Assembly (NCBI RefSeq): GCF_039543505.1
Contig: NZ_BAABJW010000001.1
Coordinates: 372,001-436,000 of the forward strand
Direction: 5' to 3'
DNA from: Litoribaculum gwangyangense
Lineage (GTDB): Bacteria; Bacteroidota; Bacteroidia; Flavobacteriales; Flavobacteriaceae
DNA length: 64,000 nucleotides
Shown here in pieces: positions 35,201-43,698 of the stretch. The stretch's first letter is position 1. Every line of letters starts with the position of its first letter. The notes beneath the pieces were generated by a model. That model was not told the origin of the DNA. It saw only the letters and a program-made list of their open reading frames with translations, and did not search any database. The translations under genes and the position numbers were made by a program.

Positions 35201-35466
35201 ACTTTCAATTTAGAAGTGATTTCAAAACTAAAGTTTTATTATACTAAGAAGTTATCAAGTTGGTTTTGAAAATCGAAAAAACTGAATTGTTTACTTACAA
35301 ACTTAATTTAGTTATATTCAGTATAAAATGTAAATATGTCTTCGATATTGTAAAAAGATATAATTGAAAATGAAAATCTTACGAAGTTGTTTTCAAACCA
35401 AAACAATAATATTAAATTAGCATGAAACTTATTGAAATGAGTTCAATAGTAACCTGAAATGAATCT
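35201..35466. other. Region upstream of dsbD-like gene
   Basis: About 270 bases, AT-rich, without an ORF longer than 20 codons with a plausible start. It carries a palindrome at 35431-35449 near the following start codon; nothing else is recognised. Confidence 0.5.
35431..35449. promoter_or_regulatory. Palindrome ahead of dsbD-like gene
   Basis: TATTGAA (35431-35437) and TTCAATA (35443-35449) separated by ATGAG, ending 17 bases before the start codon. It could be an operator or a leader hairpin; there is no T-tract, so it is not a terminator. Confidence 0.35.
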
Positions 35467-37482
35467 ATGAAAAAAGCACTTTTGATTTTAGCAATTTTAG
35501 CAGTAAGTTTTAGCAATGCCCAAATTTATAACCCTGTAAAGTGGGAAACTGCCGTTGAAAAAATATCAGATAAAGAATATGACTTGATTTCTATAGCTAC
35601 CATAGAATCTGGTTGGCATTTATATTCGCAAAGTGTTCCGGAAGATGGCCCCATACCCACCACGTTTTCGTACACCAACGAGGATGGATCTTTCAAACTA
35701 ATAAATAATACTTCAGAAGAAGAAGGCCATACGGTTGATGACCCTGTTTTTGAGATGAAAATTAAATACTTTGAAAACAAGGCTACCTTTAAACAAAGAA
35801 TTAAAGTTGAAAAAGAATTTACTACCATAAATGGTTTGGTGGAGTTTATGGCCTGTAACGACGAGCGCTGCACACCACCAACAGAAGAGGAATTGATTTT
35901 TAATTTAGATGGTTCTAATACAAGCAATAGCACTGTTGAAAACCTTTCTTCAGTAGATAATACCGAAGTAAATAATTTACTATATGGTTTATCGCCTGAG
36001 GATATCAGCAAATCTTCAACAAGTTGTGCCAATGAAGCTGCTATCAACTCAAATAGCTTAAATACCGGAAAATCACTTTGGAGTATCTTTTGGTTGGGTT
36101 TTTTAGGCGGTCTATTAGCTTTGTTAACGCCTTGTGTATTTCCTATGATTCCTTTAACGGTTAGTTTTTTTACTAAAAAAAGTGGTCAAAATAAAGCTTC
36201 AGGTATTTCAAAAGCGCTTTTATATGGCTTTTTTATTTTTGCAGTTTATATCATTTTAAGTGTACCATTTCACTTATTGGATTCTGTAAATCCAGATATT
36301 TTAAATGAAATCTCCACGAATGTGTGGTTAAACGTTGTTTTCTTTGCGATTTTTCTATTTTTTGCCTTTTCGTTCTTTGGGTATTATGAATTGACTTTAC
36401 CCTCCAGTTGGACAAACAAAACCACTCAAGGTGAAAATGCAGGAGGATTGATAGGTATCTTTTTTATGGCGCTAACCTTAGCAATTGTATCCTTTTCTTG
36501 TACGGGACCCATTTTAGGTTCGCTATTAGCTGGTTCTTTAACAGCCGACGGTGGCGCATGGCAACTTACAGCTGGTATGGCAGGGTTTGGGGTATCTTTA
36601 GGTTTACCTTTTGCACTATTCGCCATGTTTCCTAATATGATGAACGCGTTGCCAAAATCAGGTGGTTGGTTAAATACTACTAAGGTCATTTTGGGGTTTT
36701 TAGAATTGGCATTAGCCTTCAAATTTTTATCAAATGCTGATTTGGTTCAACACTGGGGCATCTTGAAAATTGAACCTTTCTTAATCATTTGGATTATTAT
36801 TTTTGCTGGATTAGCTTTATATCTGTTTGGTAAAATTAAATTCCCACATGACTCACCCATTAAAAAGTTATCATTCTCGAGAATAGCAGGAGGCATATTA
36901 ATAGCATCATTTGTTGTCTATTTGGTATCGGGCTTTAGGGTTAATAAAGAAACCAATACTTTTACGCCTTTAACACTCTTAAGTGGTTTAGCACCTCCAG
37001 TAGGTTATAGCTTTTTGTATCCTAACGATTGCCCCAATAATTTGGATTGTTTTAAGGATTTAAAAACAGGTATTGCCTATTCTAAAAAGGTTAATAAACC
37101 CATTATGTTGGATTTTACAGGTTATGCTTGCGTGAATTGTAGAAAAATGGAAGAACATGTGTGGTCAAAAAAGAGTATTGATGATTACTTGAGAAATGAT
37201 TATGTGTTAATATCATTGTATGTAGATGATAAAAAAGAGCTCCCTGAAGATGAGCAGATGTCGGTGAATAGAATCAATGGCGGCACCAGGCAGTTAAAAA
37301 ATTATGGACATAAATGGGCCAATTTTCAAACACAATTTTTTCAAACCAATTCGCAACCCTATTATGTTTTATTGAACGCGGATGGAACTAAGGTCTTAAA
37401 TCAACCGGTTGGTTACACACCTGATGAAAATGAGTACGCTACATTTTTAGAATGTGGATTGGAAGTTTTTAAAAATAAATAG
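35467..37482 (+). CDS. dsbD: DsbD-family thiol:disulfide interchange protein
   Basis: 671 residues. Signal peptide (MKKALLILAILAVSFSNAQ), then an N-terminal immunoglobulin-like DsbD alpha domain with the CNDERCTPP cysteine pair (about 130), a CcdA-type membrane domain of about eight helices (TPCVFPMIPLTVSFF; SFSCTGPILGSLLAG) and a C-terminal thioredoxin domain with the CVNC active site (GYACVNCRKMEEHVW, about residue 558). It transfers electrons from cytoplasmic thioredoxin to the periplasm for protein reduction and cytochrome maturation. The downstream class-V aminotransferase begins 2 bases after the stop. Confidence 0.94.
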   Translation: MKKALLILAILAVSFSNAQIYNPVKWETAVEKISDKEYDLISIATIESGWHLYSQSVPEDGPIPTTFSYTNEDGSFKLINNTSEEEGHTVDDPVFEMKIKYFENKATFKQRIKVEKEFTTINGLVEFMACNDERCTPPTEEELIFNLDGSNTSNSTVENLSSVDNTEVNNLLYGLSPEDISKSSTSCANEAAINSNSLNTGKSLWSIFWLGFLGGLLALLTPCVFPMIPLTVSFFTKKSGQNKASGISKALLYGFFIFAVYIILSVPFHLLDSVNPDILNEISTNVWLNVVFFAIFLFFAFSFFGYYELTLPSSWTNKTTQGENAGGLIGIFFMALTLAIVSFSCTGPILGSLLAGSLTADGGAWQLTAGMAGFGVSLGLPFALFAMFPNMMNALPKSGGWLNTTKVILGFLELALAFKFLSNADLVQHWGILKIEPFLIIWIIIFAGLALYLFGKIKFPHDSPIKKLSFSRIAGGILIASFVVYLVSGFRVNKETNTFTPLTLLSGLAPPVGYSFLYPNDCPNNLDCFKDLKTGIAYSKKVNKPIMLDFTGYACVNCRKMEEHVWSKKSIDDYLRNDYVLISLYVDDKKELPEDEQMSVNRINGGTRQLKNYGHKWANFQTQFFQTNSQPYYVLLNADGTKVLNQPVGYTPDENEYATFLECGLEVFKNK

Positions 37483-37484
37483 TC

Positions 37485-38972
37485 ATGAGTGAAGTATTAA
37501 GTCCGTCAAAACTAGAAAAGCATTTTTCATCATTTAGAAAAAACATTGTTGGTATTGATGCAGAATTTGATTCCCCTTATGGAAGAAAAAAAATTATTTA
37601 TGCTGATTGGACTGCAAGTGGAAGACTTTATAGACCTATTGAAGAAAAGCTTTTAAACGACATAGGTCCTTTTGTAGCCAATACTCATACAGAGACATCA
37701 ATCACTGGATCTGCCATGACTTTAGCGTATCATGAAGCCAGAAATATTATAAAAACTCATGTTAATGCTTCAAAAGATGATGTGCTGATAACTGTAGGCA
37801 CAGGCATGACGGGAGCTATCAATAAGTTTCAACGAATTTTAGGTATTAAACTCAATGAAAATTTAAAAGACCATACACAGATTCCAGAAGAAAAACGCCC
37901 TATTATTTTTGTATCCCATATGGAACATCATTCCAACCAAACTTCATGGTTGGAAACTATTGCTAGGGTTAAGGTAATCCCTTCTAACCATAATGGTTTA
38001 CCTTGCTTGGAAAGCCTAGAAAATTTATTAAAAGAACATCAAGATGTTCCTATTAAAATAGCTGCTATCACAGGTTGTTCTAATGTTACAGGTATTAGAA
38101 CAAATTACCATCAAGTTGCTAAAATCATGCATCAAAACAATGGTTTATGTTTTGTTGATTTTGCATGTTCAGCACCTTACGTTTCAATCGATATGCATCC
38201 AAAAGATGAAGAAGCCTATTTGGATGCGATTACCTTTTCACCACATAAATTTTTAGGTGGGCCTGGAACGTCTGGTGTGTTGATATTCAACAAAAAACTT
38301 TATAAAAATTTAGTGCCAGATAATCCGGGAGGTGGTACGGTTAGCTACACAAACCCTTGGGGCGATCATGATTATATTGATGATATTGAAACCCGAGAGG
38401 ACGGTGGCACCCCAGGCTTTTTACAGGCTATAAAAATTGCGCTTTCCATTCAATTAAAAGAAGAAATGGGTATCCAAAATATTCTGGATAGGGAACACGA
38501 ATTGTGTGAAATTGTATTTAACAAACTTTCAAGAATTGACAACTTAACCATTTTAGCGCCTGAGCATAAGGAAAGATTGGGCGTTTTTTCATTCTACATA
38601 GAAAACACCCATTACAATTTGATAGTTAAGCTATTGAATGACCACTTTGGGATACAAACTCGTGGTGGTTGTTCTTGCGCAGGTACGTACGGGCATTATC
38701 TGTTGCATGTGGACCAACTCACCTCTAAAGCGATTGAACAAAAGATATTGGAAGGCTGTTTAATGGAGCGTCCAGGTTGGGTTAGAATGTCCCTTCACCC
38801 TACCATGACAAATACCGAAATAGAGTTTATTTGTGATGCCATTGAGCAAGTAGCAAACAACTACAGAGAATGGGAAAAGCATTATACCTATAATGCCTTA
38901 AAAAACGAGTTTGAGCATTACAACAAAATGAATGTAGAGAGAAATTTAACGAAAGTATGGTTTAACACGTAA
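37485..38972 (+). CDS. Class V aminotransferase (cysteine desulfurase-like)
   Basis: 495 residues, PLP-dependent. PLP lysine in TFSPHKFLGGPGTSG (about residue 257) and the cysteine-bearing loop TRGGCSCAGTYGHYLL near residue 400, which in SufS/IscS-type enzymes provides the persulfide. It is much longer than SufS (about 405) because of extra N- and C-terminal sequence. It is not in a suf or isc cluster; instead it is translationally close to a DsbD-like reductase, so a sulfur or thiol role is suggested by context. The exact substrate is not determined. Confidence 0.8.
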   Translation: MSEVLSPSKLEKHFSSFRKNIVGIDAEFDSPYGRKKIIYADWTASGRLYRPIEEKLLNDIGPFVANTHTETSITGSAMTLAYHEARNIIKTHVNASKDDVLITVGTGMTGAINKFQRILGIKLNENLKDHTQIPEEKRPIIFVSHMEHHSNQTSWLETIARVKVIPSNHNGLPCLESLENLLKEHQDVPIKIAAITGCSNVTGIRTNYHQVAKIMHQNNGLCFVDFACSAPYVSIDMHPKDEEAYLDAITFSPHKFLGGPGTSGVLIFNKKLYKNLVPDNPGGGTVSYTNPWGDHDYIDDIETREDGGTPGFLQAIKIALSIQLKEEMGIQNILDREHELCEIVFNKLSRIDNLTILAPEHKERLGVFSFYIENTHYNLIVKLLNDHFGIQTRGGCSCAGTYGHYLLHVDQLTSKAIEQKILEGCLMERPGWVRMSLHPTMTNTEIEFICDAIEQVANNYREWEKHYTYNALKNEFEHYNKMNVERNLTKVWFNT

Positions 38973-39105
38973 TTTTCTATAATTACGGATTAATGACCGA
39001 TGCAATTTAGGTTTATTCATTTGGATTGATTCGATAACAAATAAATATCCTTTACAACAGGTTGTATGCAACGATATATCTTTTTTTACCGCAAAACAAC
39101 AAAAT

Positions 39106-39666
39106 TTACCACTCGTCTTCTTGCTCTTTATCTATTAAATAATTAAATAAACTTTTACTTAAGCCATTAAAAAGGCTTTCGATTTGAGAAGGAACTTTTG
39201 AATAATCTACTTTTAAATTACCATTATTTGAATGAAAGTCACTCGATTTAAAGTTTAGACTTGTTTTTTTGTTTTTTGAACTGGTTTGATAGGATAGTTT
39301 TTTAGGCTCAAAACTAAAACCATCGTCTTCAAATTTTATAGATATCGTAAATTCGACATCATGACAGTTAAATTCAGACGCTTCAGTAAAACAAATGGCA
39401 TTATGCGTAAAACCTTCAAACTTGAGTTTTTTAGATTTTTTGCCTTTCTCTGTTTCGTCATCTTTAATTTCGTCAGACTTTCCTGTTTTTTCTTTGACCC
39501 AATCTTTGGCTTTTTCTAACATTTCATTTTTGTCCATTCCTTGAACATCAACGAATATCTTTTCAGGCTTCAATCCGTCCTTATCAAAATTAAACTTATC
39601 AGATTTGTTTTGAGAAAAAATTGATACAGAACAAGATATAGTTAAAAATAATATGAACTTTTTCAT
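39106..39666 (-). CDS. Secreted hypothetical protein, DUF4468-like
   Basis: 186 residues with a signal peptide (MKKFILFLTISCSVSIFSQN). The mature part is highly charged (DKDGLKPEKIFVDVQGMDKNEMLEKAKDWVKEK) and contains one CxxxxxxxC-spaced region (ICFTEASEFNCHDVEF). The GMDKNEMLEKAKDWVKEKTGK portion is reminiscent of DUF4468 periplasmic proteins, a resemblance I rate as weak. Function unknown. It is 62 bases downstream of the FGE-like lipoprotein gene, in the same direction. Confidence 0.65.
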   Translation of the reverse strand: MKKFILFLTISCSVSIFSQNKSDKFNFDKDGLKPEKIFVDVQGMDKNEMLEKAKDWVKEKTGKSDEIKDDETEKGKKSKKLKFEGFTHNAICFTEASEFNCHDVEFTISIKFEDDGFSFEPKKLSYQTSSKNKKTSLNFKSSDFHSNNGNLKVDYSKVPSQIESLFNGLSKSLFNYLIDKEQEDEW

Positions 39667-39727
39667 GATAGATTTTTTGGTTTCAGTAAAAATAATGAAA
39701 AAAATTAAGTAAAAACCCAGGTGTTTT

Positions 39728-40834
39728 TCAATTCATTAACATATCTGGTGTTACAACTGTTCTAAAACCAATATGTTCAGCGGAAGAATCTGTACTTGTG
39801 CCCATCCTAGAGGACACTCTATAACTAGCGCAGTAGGAGTCGCTGCACAAAAAGGAGCCCCCTTTTATGATCTTCTCCTGTAAATATGGGCTATTTGGAT
39901 TATAAGCTTTATCAGCTCCTTTTGGGTTATTAATTGTGGTATTATTTGAGGCCAACTCATTATAATAGTTTATATTGTACCAATCAGAGGTAAACTCCCA
40001 AACATTTCCTGCCATATCATACAAACCAAAATCATTAGGCGGATACGATTTTACGGGAGCTGTTCTTTCAAAACCATCTTCTAAAGTATTATAAACTGGG
40101 AACTCACCTTCCCAACTATTGGCTTGATTGGTTAATTTAGATCTATCATCACCCCAAAAATAAACGGTACTTGTTTTATCTCCTCTGGCGGCGAACTCCC
40201 ATTCGGCTTCTGTGGGCAAGCGTCTTCCAGCCCATTTACAATATGCTCTAGCATCCTCATAACTAATATGAACAACTGGGTGATTCTCTTTACCTTCAAT
40301 GGTACTATCTGGTCCACTTGGATGTTTCCAATTTACACCAATAACCCACTGCCACCACTGTGAAAAATCATACAAATTAGGAACTGAAGATTTTGTTTTT
40401 TTAAACATTAAAGATCCTGGTTGCATAATGCTATCATGAGGCTTAGGAGTGCCTTCAGGTAATTGTTTTTTCATTTCTTCCCAATCAATGGGTCGTTCTG
40501 CAACAGTTACATAGCCCGTATCTTCAACAAATTTTGAGAATTCAGTATTGGTAACTTCAGTAATATCCATAAAAAATCCATCAACCGTAACAGGATGTTG
40601 TGGCTTTTCGTGCTTCATGGCCATCTGGTCTTGCGGCACAGCACCTTGTAAAAAAGTGCCACCAGGTATCCAAACCATTCCTTTTGGTGGATGTGTAATA
40701 AGACTATCTATTACCCTTTTTGATATTTTTTCATTCACAACTTTCTCTTGAACGATGGTTTTATCAGCTTTTTCCTTACAAGTAAAAACCGTTAAGACAG
40801 CAAGGATGGCTATGATTTTTTGCTTTATTTTCAT
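39728..40834 (-). CDS. Formylglycine-generating enzyme-like lipoprotein
   Basis: 368 residues with a lipobox at FTCKEK, so it is a predicted lipoprotein. The rest is a SUMF1/FGE domain: GMVWIPGGTFLQGAVPQDQM, RRLPTEAEWEFAARG, DFGLYDMAGNVWEFTSDWY and a C-terminal GGSFLCSDSYCASYRV. The two cysteines match the redox pair of oxygen-dependent FGEs (Cys330 and Cys335 here). No sulfatase gene is in the window, so the target protein is unknown. Gliding-motility SUMF1 proteins (GldJ/GldK) lack this CxxxxC pair in my recollection, which argues for true formylglycine generation. Confidence 0.85.
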   Translation of the reverse strand: MKIKQKIIAILAVLTVFTCKEKADKTIVQEKVVNEKISKRVIDSLITHPPKGMVWIPGGTFLQGAVPQDQMAMKHEKPQHPVTVDGFFMDITEVTNTEFSKFVEDTGYVTVAERPIDWEEMKKQLPEGTPKPHDSIMQPGSLMFKKTKSSVPNLYDFSQWWQWVIGVNWKHPSGPDSTIEGKENHPVVHISYEDARAYCKWAGRRLPTEAEWEFAARGDKTSTVYFWGDDRSKLTNQANSWEGEFPVYNTLEDGFERTAPVKSYPPNDFGLYDMAGNVWEFTSDWYNINYYNELASNNTTINNPKGADKAYNPNSPYLQEKIIKGGSFLCSDSYCASYRVSSRMGTSTDSSAEHIGFRTVVTPDMLMN

Positions 40835-40867
40835 TTGGTATTATTGTGACAATTATTTAATAAATAA

Positions 40868-40875
40868 CAAAAGTA
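40868..40875 (-). promoter_or_regulatory. Flavobacterial -7 box for FGE-like gene
   Basis: Minus-strand TACTTTTG (TAnnTTTG) 34 bases before the start. A TTTG lies further upstream but at only 14 bases spacing. Confidence 0.4.
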
Positions 40876-40939
40876 TTTATTTATTATTTCAAAAGACACT
40901 AATGTGTTTTTAAAGTGTTTGATTTTAACATAGTTTATA

Positions 40940-40974
40940 TTTGTTTTCTATACTTATGGTTTTAATTACCTTTG
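40940..40974 (+). promoter_or_regulatory. Promoter of yicC-gmk-nadD operon
   Basis: TTTG (40940-40943) and TACCTTTG (40967-40974) separated by 23 bases, matching the flavobacterial TTTG/TAnnTTTG promoter; start codon 22 bases downstream. Confidence 0.6.
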
Positions 40975-40995
40975 CTTAACCTAATATATTAGTTT

Positions 40996-41853
40996 ATGAT
41001 ATTTTCAATGACAGGTTACGGAAAATCTGTATTACAGTTACCTACCAAAAAAATAACTATTGAGTTAAAATCCTTGAATAGTAAAAATTTGGATTTAAAC
41101 ACTCGAATGCCTTCTATTTATAGGGAAAAAGAATTAGCCATTAGAAAAATTCTTGCTGATAAATTGGAACGTGGTAAAATTGATTTTTCGATATATGTTG
41201 AAGCCACTGCCGAAGACACCTCCACCCAAATAAATACGCCTGTTGTTAAACAATATATGGAGCAATTAAAAACGATTGTTGAAGGCAGTGATCTGGAACT
41301 TCTAAAAATGGCGGTTCGTTTTCCTGATGCCTTAAATACGGTGCGTGAAGAAATAGATGAAAATGAATGGCAAGCTATCGAAACAGAAATATACGCAGCA
41401 GTTAACGATTTAATTAATCACAGACTTGATGAAGGTAAAGTGCTTGAAAAAGATTTTAACAGTCGCGTGGTTACTATTGAAAAATTATTGGAAGAAGTGG
41501 TTGCAATGGACCCTGAACGTATTGAAGGCGTTCGCGAGCGTTTACTTAAAGGGGTTGAAGAATTGAAAGATAAATATGACGAAAACCGTTTTGAGCAAGA
41601 ACTTGTTTACTACATTGAAAAGTTTGATATAACCGAAGAAAAGGTACGATTAAAAAACCATTTAAATTATTTTACCGAATCCATAAATTCTGAAGATTCC
41701 AACGGAAAAAAACTAGGGTTTATAAGTCAAGAAATGGGTAGGGAAATAAACACCATTGGCTCTAAAAGTAATTATGCGCCCATGCAACAATTGGTGGTTC
41801 AAATGAAAGACGAGCTTGAAAAAATTAAGGAACAGTTATTGAACGTACTTTAA
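40996..41853 (+). CDS. yicC: YicC family endoribonuclease
   Basis: 285 residues. N-terminal YicC domain (MTGYGKSVLQLPTKKITIELKSLNSKNLDLNTRMP) and C-terminal DUF1732 (KKLGFISQEMGREINTIGSKSNYAPMQQLVVQMKDELEKIKEQ). E. coli YicC is an RNA endonuclease that promotes small-RNA decay. Adjacent to gmk, which is the usual bacterial arrangement, with a spacing of 14 bases. Confidence 0.93.
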   Translation: MIFSMTGYGKSVLQLPTKKITIELKSLNSKNLDLNTRMPSIYREKELAIRKILADKLERGKIDFSIYVEATAEDTSTQINTPVVKQYMEQLKTIVEGSDLELLKMAVRFPDALNTVREEIDENEWQAIETEIYAAVNDLINHRLDEGKVLEKDFNSRVVTIEKLLEEVVAMDPERIEGVRERLLKGVEELKDKYDENRFEQELVYYIEKFDITEEKVRLKNHLNYFTESINSEDSNGKKLGFISQEMGREINTIGSKSNYAPMQQLVVQMKDELEKIKEQLLNVL

Positions 41854-41867
41854 AATAAAAACAATTA

Positions 41868-42455
41868 GTGGCAAAACTAAACAAAAATCAAGGTAAACTT
41901 ATCGTGTTTTCAGCACCTTCAGGTTCTGGAAAAACAACCATTGTAAGGCATCTATTGGGTATCGAATCATTAAATTTAGAATTTTCAATATCGGCAACTT
42001 CACGGGAAAAAAGAGGAAAGGAAGTTAATGGTAAAGATTATTATTTTCTATCTTCTAAAGAATTCAAAAATAAAATAAAAAATGACGAATTTTTAGAGTG
42101 GGAAGAAGTGTATCGCGATAACTTTTACGGTACATTAAAAACCGAAGTAGAGCGCATCTGGTCACTAGGTAAAAACGTGATTTTTGATATTGATGTTTCT
42201 GGTGGACTTAGAATAAAACGTAAATTTCCTGAACAAACACTGGCTGTTTTTGTAAAACCTCCAAGTATTGATGAACTTAAAATTAGGTTGAAAAAACGCA
42301 AAACCGAAAGCGCCGATAAAATTAACATGCGCGTAGCTAAAGCATCAGCAGAATTGGCCACTGCACCACTTTTTGATACCATCATTGTAAATGACACTTT
42401 AGAAAACGCTTTAAAAGAAGCTGAAACTATAGTTGGCAATTTTTTAAAATCTTAG
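41868..42455 (+). CDS. gmk: Guanylate kinase
   Basis: 195 residues; GMP to GDP. P-loop SAPSGSGKTTIVRHLL, GMP-binding ATSREKRGKEVNGKDYYFLS and EVYRDNFYGT. The start is GTG at 41868 (VAKLNKNQGKLIVFSAP); no in-frame ATG upstream lies before the previous stop. Co-transcribed between yicC and nadD, with nadD 2 bases after its stop. Confidence 0.96.
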   Translation: MAKLNKNQGKLIVFSAPSGSGKTTIVRHLLGIESLNLEFSISATSREKRGKEVNGKDYYFLSSKEFKNKIKNDEFLEWEEVYRDNFYGTLKTEVERIWSLGKNVIFDIDVSGGLRIKRKFPEQTLAVFVKPPSIDELKIRLKKRKTESADKINMRVAKASAELATAPLFDTIIVNDTLENALKEAETIVGNFLKS

Positions 42456-42457
42456 TC

Positions 42458-43036
42458 ATGAAAGTAGGCTTGTATTTCGGTTCTTTTAACCCGATACATG
42501 TTGGGCACTTGGTAATAGCAAACCATATGGCAGAATATAGTGATTTAGATCAAGTTTGGTTTGTAGTGACGCCCCATAATCCGTTCAAAAAGAAAAACAG
42601 TTTACTAGATGATTACCAACGCCTAGAAATGGTATATCGCGCCACAAAAGATTATACTAAATTAAAACCCAGTGATATTGAATTCAAACTGCCACAACCC
42701 AATTATACAATTAACACACTTGCTTATTTGCAGGACAAATATGCTAACTTTGAATTTGCTTTAATTATGGGTGAAGACAATTTGAAAAGTTTTCATAAGT
42801 GGAAAAATTATGACGTCATTCTTGAAAACCATCATGTATATGTTTACCCCAGAATTTCAGGAAATCATATAGAAACTCAATTTGATAACCATACTAAGAT
42901 ACATCACATTGATGCCCCTGTAATGGAACTCTCTTCTACTTTTATTAGAAAAGCCATTAAAGCTGGCAAAAATGTCAAGCCTATGCTTCCAGAATTTGTT
43001 TGGGAGTATTTAGATGAAATGAATTTTTATAAGTAA
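42458..43036 (+). CDS. nadD: Nicotinate-nucleotide adenylyltransferase
   Basis: 192 residues; makes deamido-NAD from nicotinate mononucleotide. Nucleotidyltransferase motif GLYFGSFNPIHVGHLVIAN and the C-terminal ISSTxxR-like LSSTFIRKAIKAGKNVKPML. It closes the yicC-gmk-nadD operon. No terminator was found directly after it; 189 bases without a gene follow. Confidence 0.96.
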   Translation: MKVGLYFGSFNPIHVGHLVIANHMAEYSDLDQVWFVVTPHNPFKKKNSLLDDYQRLEMVYRATKDYTKLKPSDIEFKLPQPNYTINTLAYLQDKYANFEFALIMGEDNLKSFHKWKNYDVILENHHVYVYPRISGNHIETQFDNHTKIHHIDAPVMELSSTFIRKAIKAGKNVKPMLPEFVWEYLDEMNFYK

Positions 43037-43193
43037 TTCAAAAAATCACTTAAATATCTAATTTACAGTAGCGTTGATGTGTAAAATAAATCGGCAAAAC
43101 GAATTAAGTATAACCATTTAAAGGAGAAAAAAGCAAATCAACGAAAAAAATAAAGAAAACATTTATATTTCATTACACCCAACTAATTTTACA
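43037..43193. other. Region between nadD and exosortase locus
   Basis: About 157 bases, AT-rich, no gene. It should hold the promoter for the first PID-CTERM gene; TATATTTC at about 43164 is a near match to the -7 box. Confidence 0.4.
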
Positions 43194-43229
43194 ATGCTAT
43201 TAATCAATTTAAATTTAAATACGCAATGA
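43194..43229 (+). promoter_or_regulatory. Leader ORF 1, coupled to PID-CTERM gene 1
   Basis: ATG CTA TTA ATC starts an 11-codon ORF (MLLINLNLNTQ) whose TGA overlaps the next start in CAATGA. The first 17 bases are nearly identical to those ahead of the second substrate gene (43666). It may act by translational coupling or as a leader peptide; alternatively only the DNA or RNA sequence is conserved. Confidence 0.5.
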
Positions 43230-43453
43230 AAAATTTTAAAAAAAATATTGGCCTTCTAGTCGTTCTTTTTTCTTTGTTGCTTGCAACTAATACTTACGCT
43301 AGTTCCTCTCCTGTCGACGATTTTAGTAGTGATAGTTCTGATTCAAAAGACAACAATGGAGGTGACTGTGTTCCATTGGATGGTGGCTTAAGTATCCTTT
43401 TATTGGGTGCTGCTGCATTTGGAGCAAAAAAATTACATGATACTAGAAAATAG
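43226..43453 (+). CDS. PID-CTERM sorting-signal protein, acidic (exosortase substrate 1)
   Basis: 75 residues. Signal peptide 1-25 (MKNFKKNIGLLVVLFSLLLA), a tiny middle of about 23 residues rich in Ser and Asp (PVDDFSSDSSDSKDNNGGDC), then the sorting tail: VPLDGG at 49-54, a short hydrophobic span LSILLLGAAAFGA and basic AKKLHDTRK. This is the tripartite PID-CTERM signal cut by a dedicated exosortase; the mature product would be about 25 residues. It has one Cys (48) adjacent to the motif. It is monocistronic between a leader ORF and a strong terminator. The role of the peptide is unknown. Confidence 0.8.
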   Translation: MKNFKKNIGLLVVLFSLLLATNTYASSSPVDDFSSDSSDSKDNNGGDCVPLDGGLSILLLGAAAFGAKKLHDTRK

Positions 43454-43478
43454 TACATCAAACAAAATTTAAATTATT

Positions 43479-43519
43479 AAAACAAGCAAGTTTGTCTATA
43501 AAAACTTGCTTGTTTTTTT
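43479..43519 (+). terminator. Terminator after PID-CTERM gene 1
   Basis: 15-bp arms AAAACAAGCAAGTTT (43479-43493) and AAACTTGCTTGTTTT (43502-43516), 8-base loop, followed by TTT. It separates the first substrate gene from the exosortase genes. Confidence 0.95.
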
Positions 43520-43665
43520 ACTAAATAAATTAATTGGCCACGTTTGTTCATAGAATAAAAATGTATTTAACCGAATGTGGGTGTTTTTTTAAAGACCAAA
43601 AATTAAATTTCATCGAAAAAAGAAGTTTACAATTATTTGACAATGAAATTCTAATTATTTTTATG

Positions 43666-43698
43666 ATGCTATTAATCCATTTTATCCCAAAACAATGA
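43666..43698 (+). promoter_or_regulatory. Leader ORF 2, coupled to PID-CTERM gene 2
   Basis: ATG CTA TTA ATC opens a 10-codon ORF (MLLIHFIPKQ) with TGA overlapping the ATG of the next gene in CAATGA, the same layout as leader ORF 1. An in-frame ATG at 43663 precedes it, and the frame is open back to ATG 43561 (46 codons). Confidence 0.5.

Noticed and set aside
35084..35269. ORF overlapping the tRNA
   Set aside because: Its first part is the tRNA-Leu sequence itself and the remainder covers the terminator.
43561..43698. 46-codon ORF (MYLTECGCFFKDQ...) covering leader ORF 2
   Set aside because: The conserved part begins at the internal ATGCTATTAATC, matching the leader of the first substrate gene, which has no such extension; the longer frame is probably chance.
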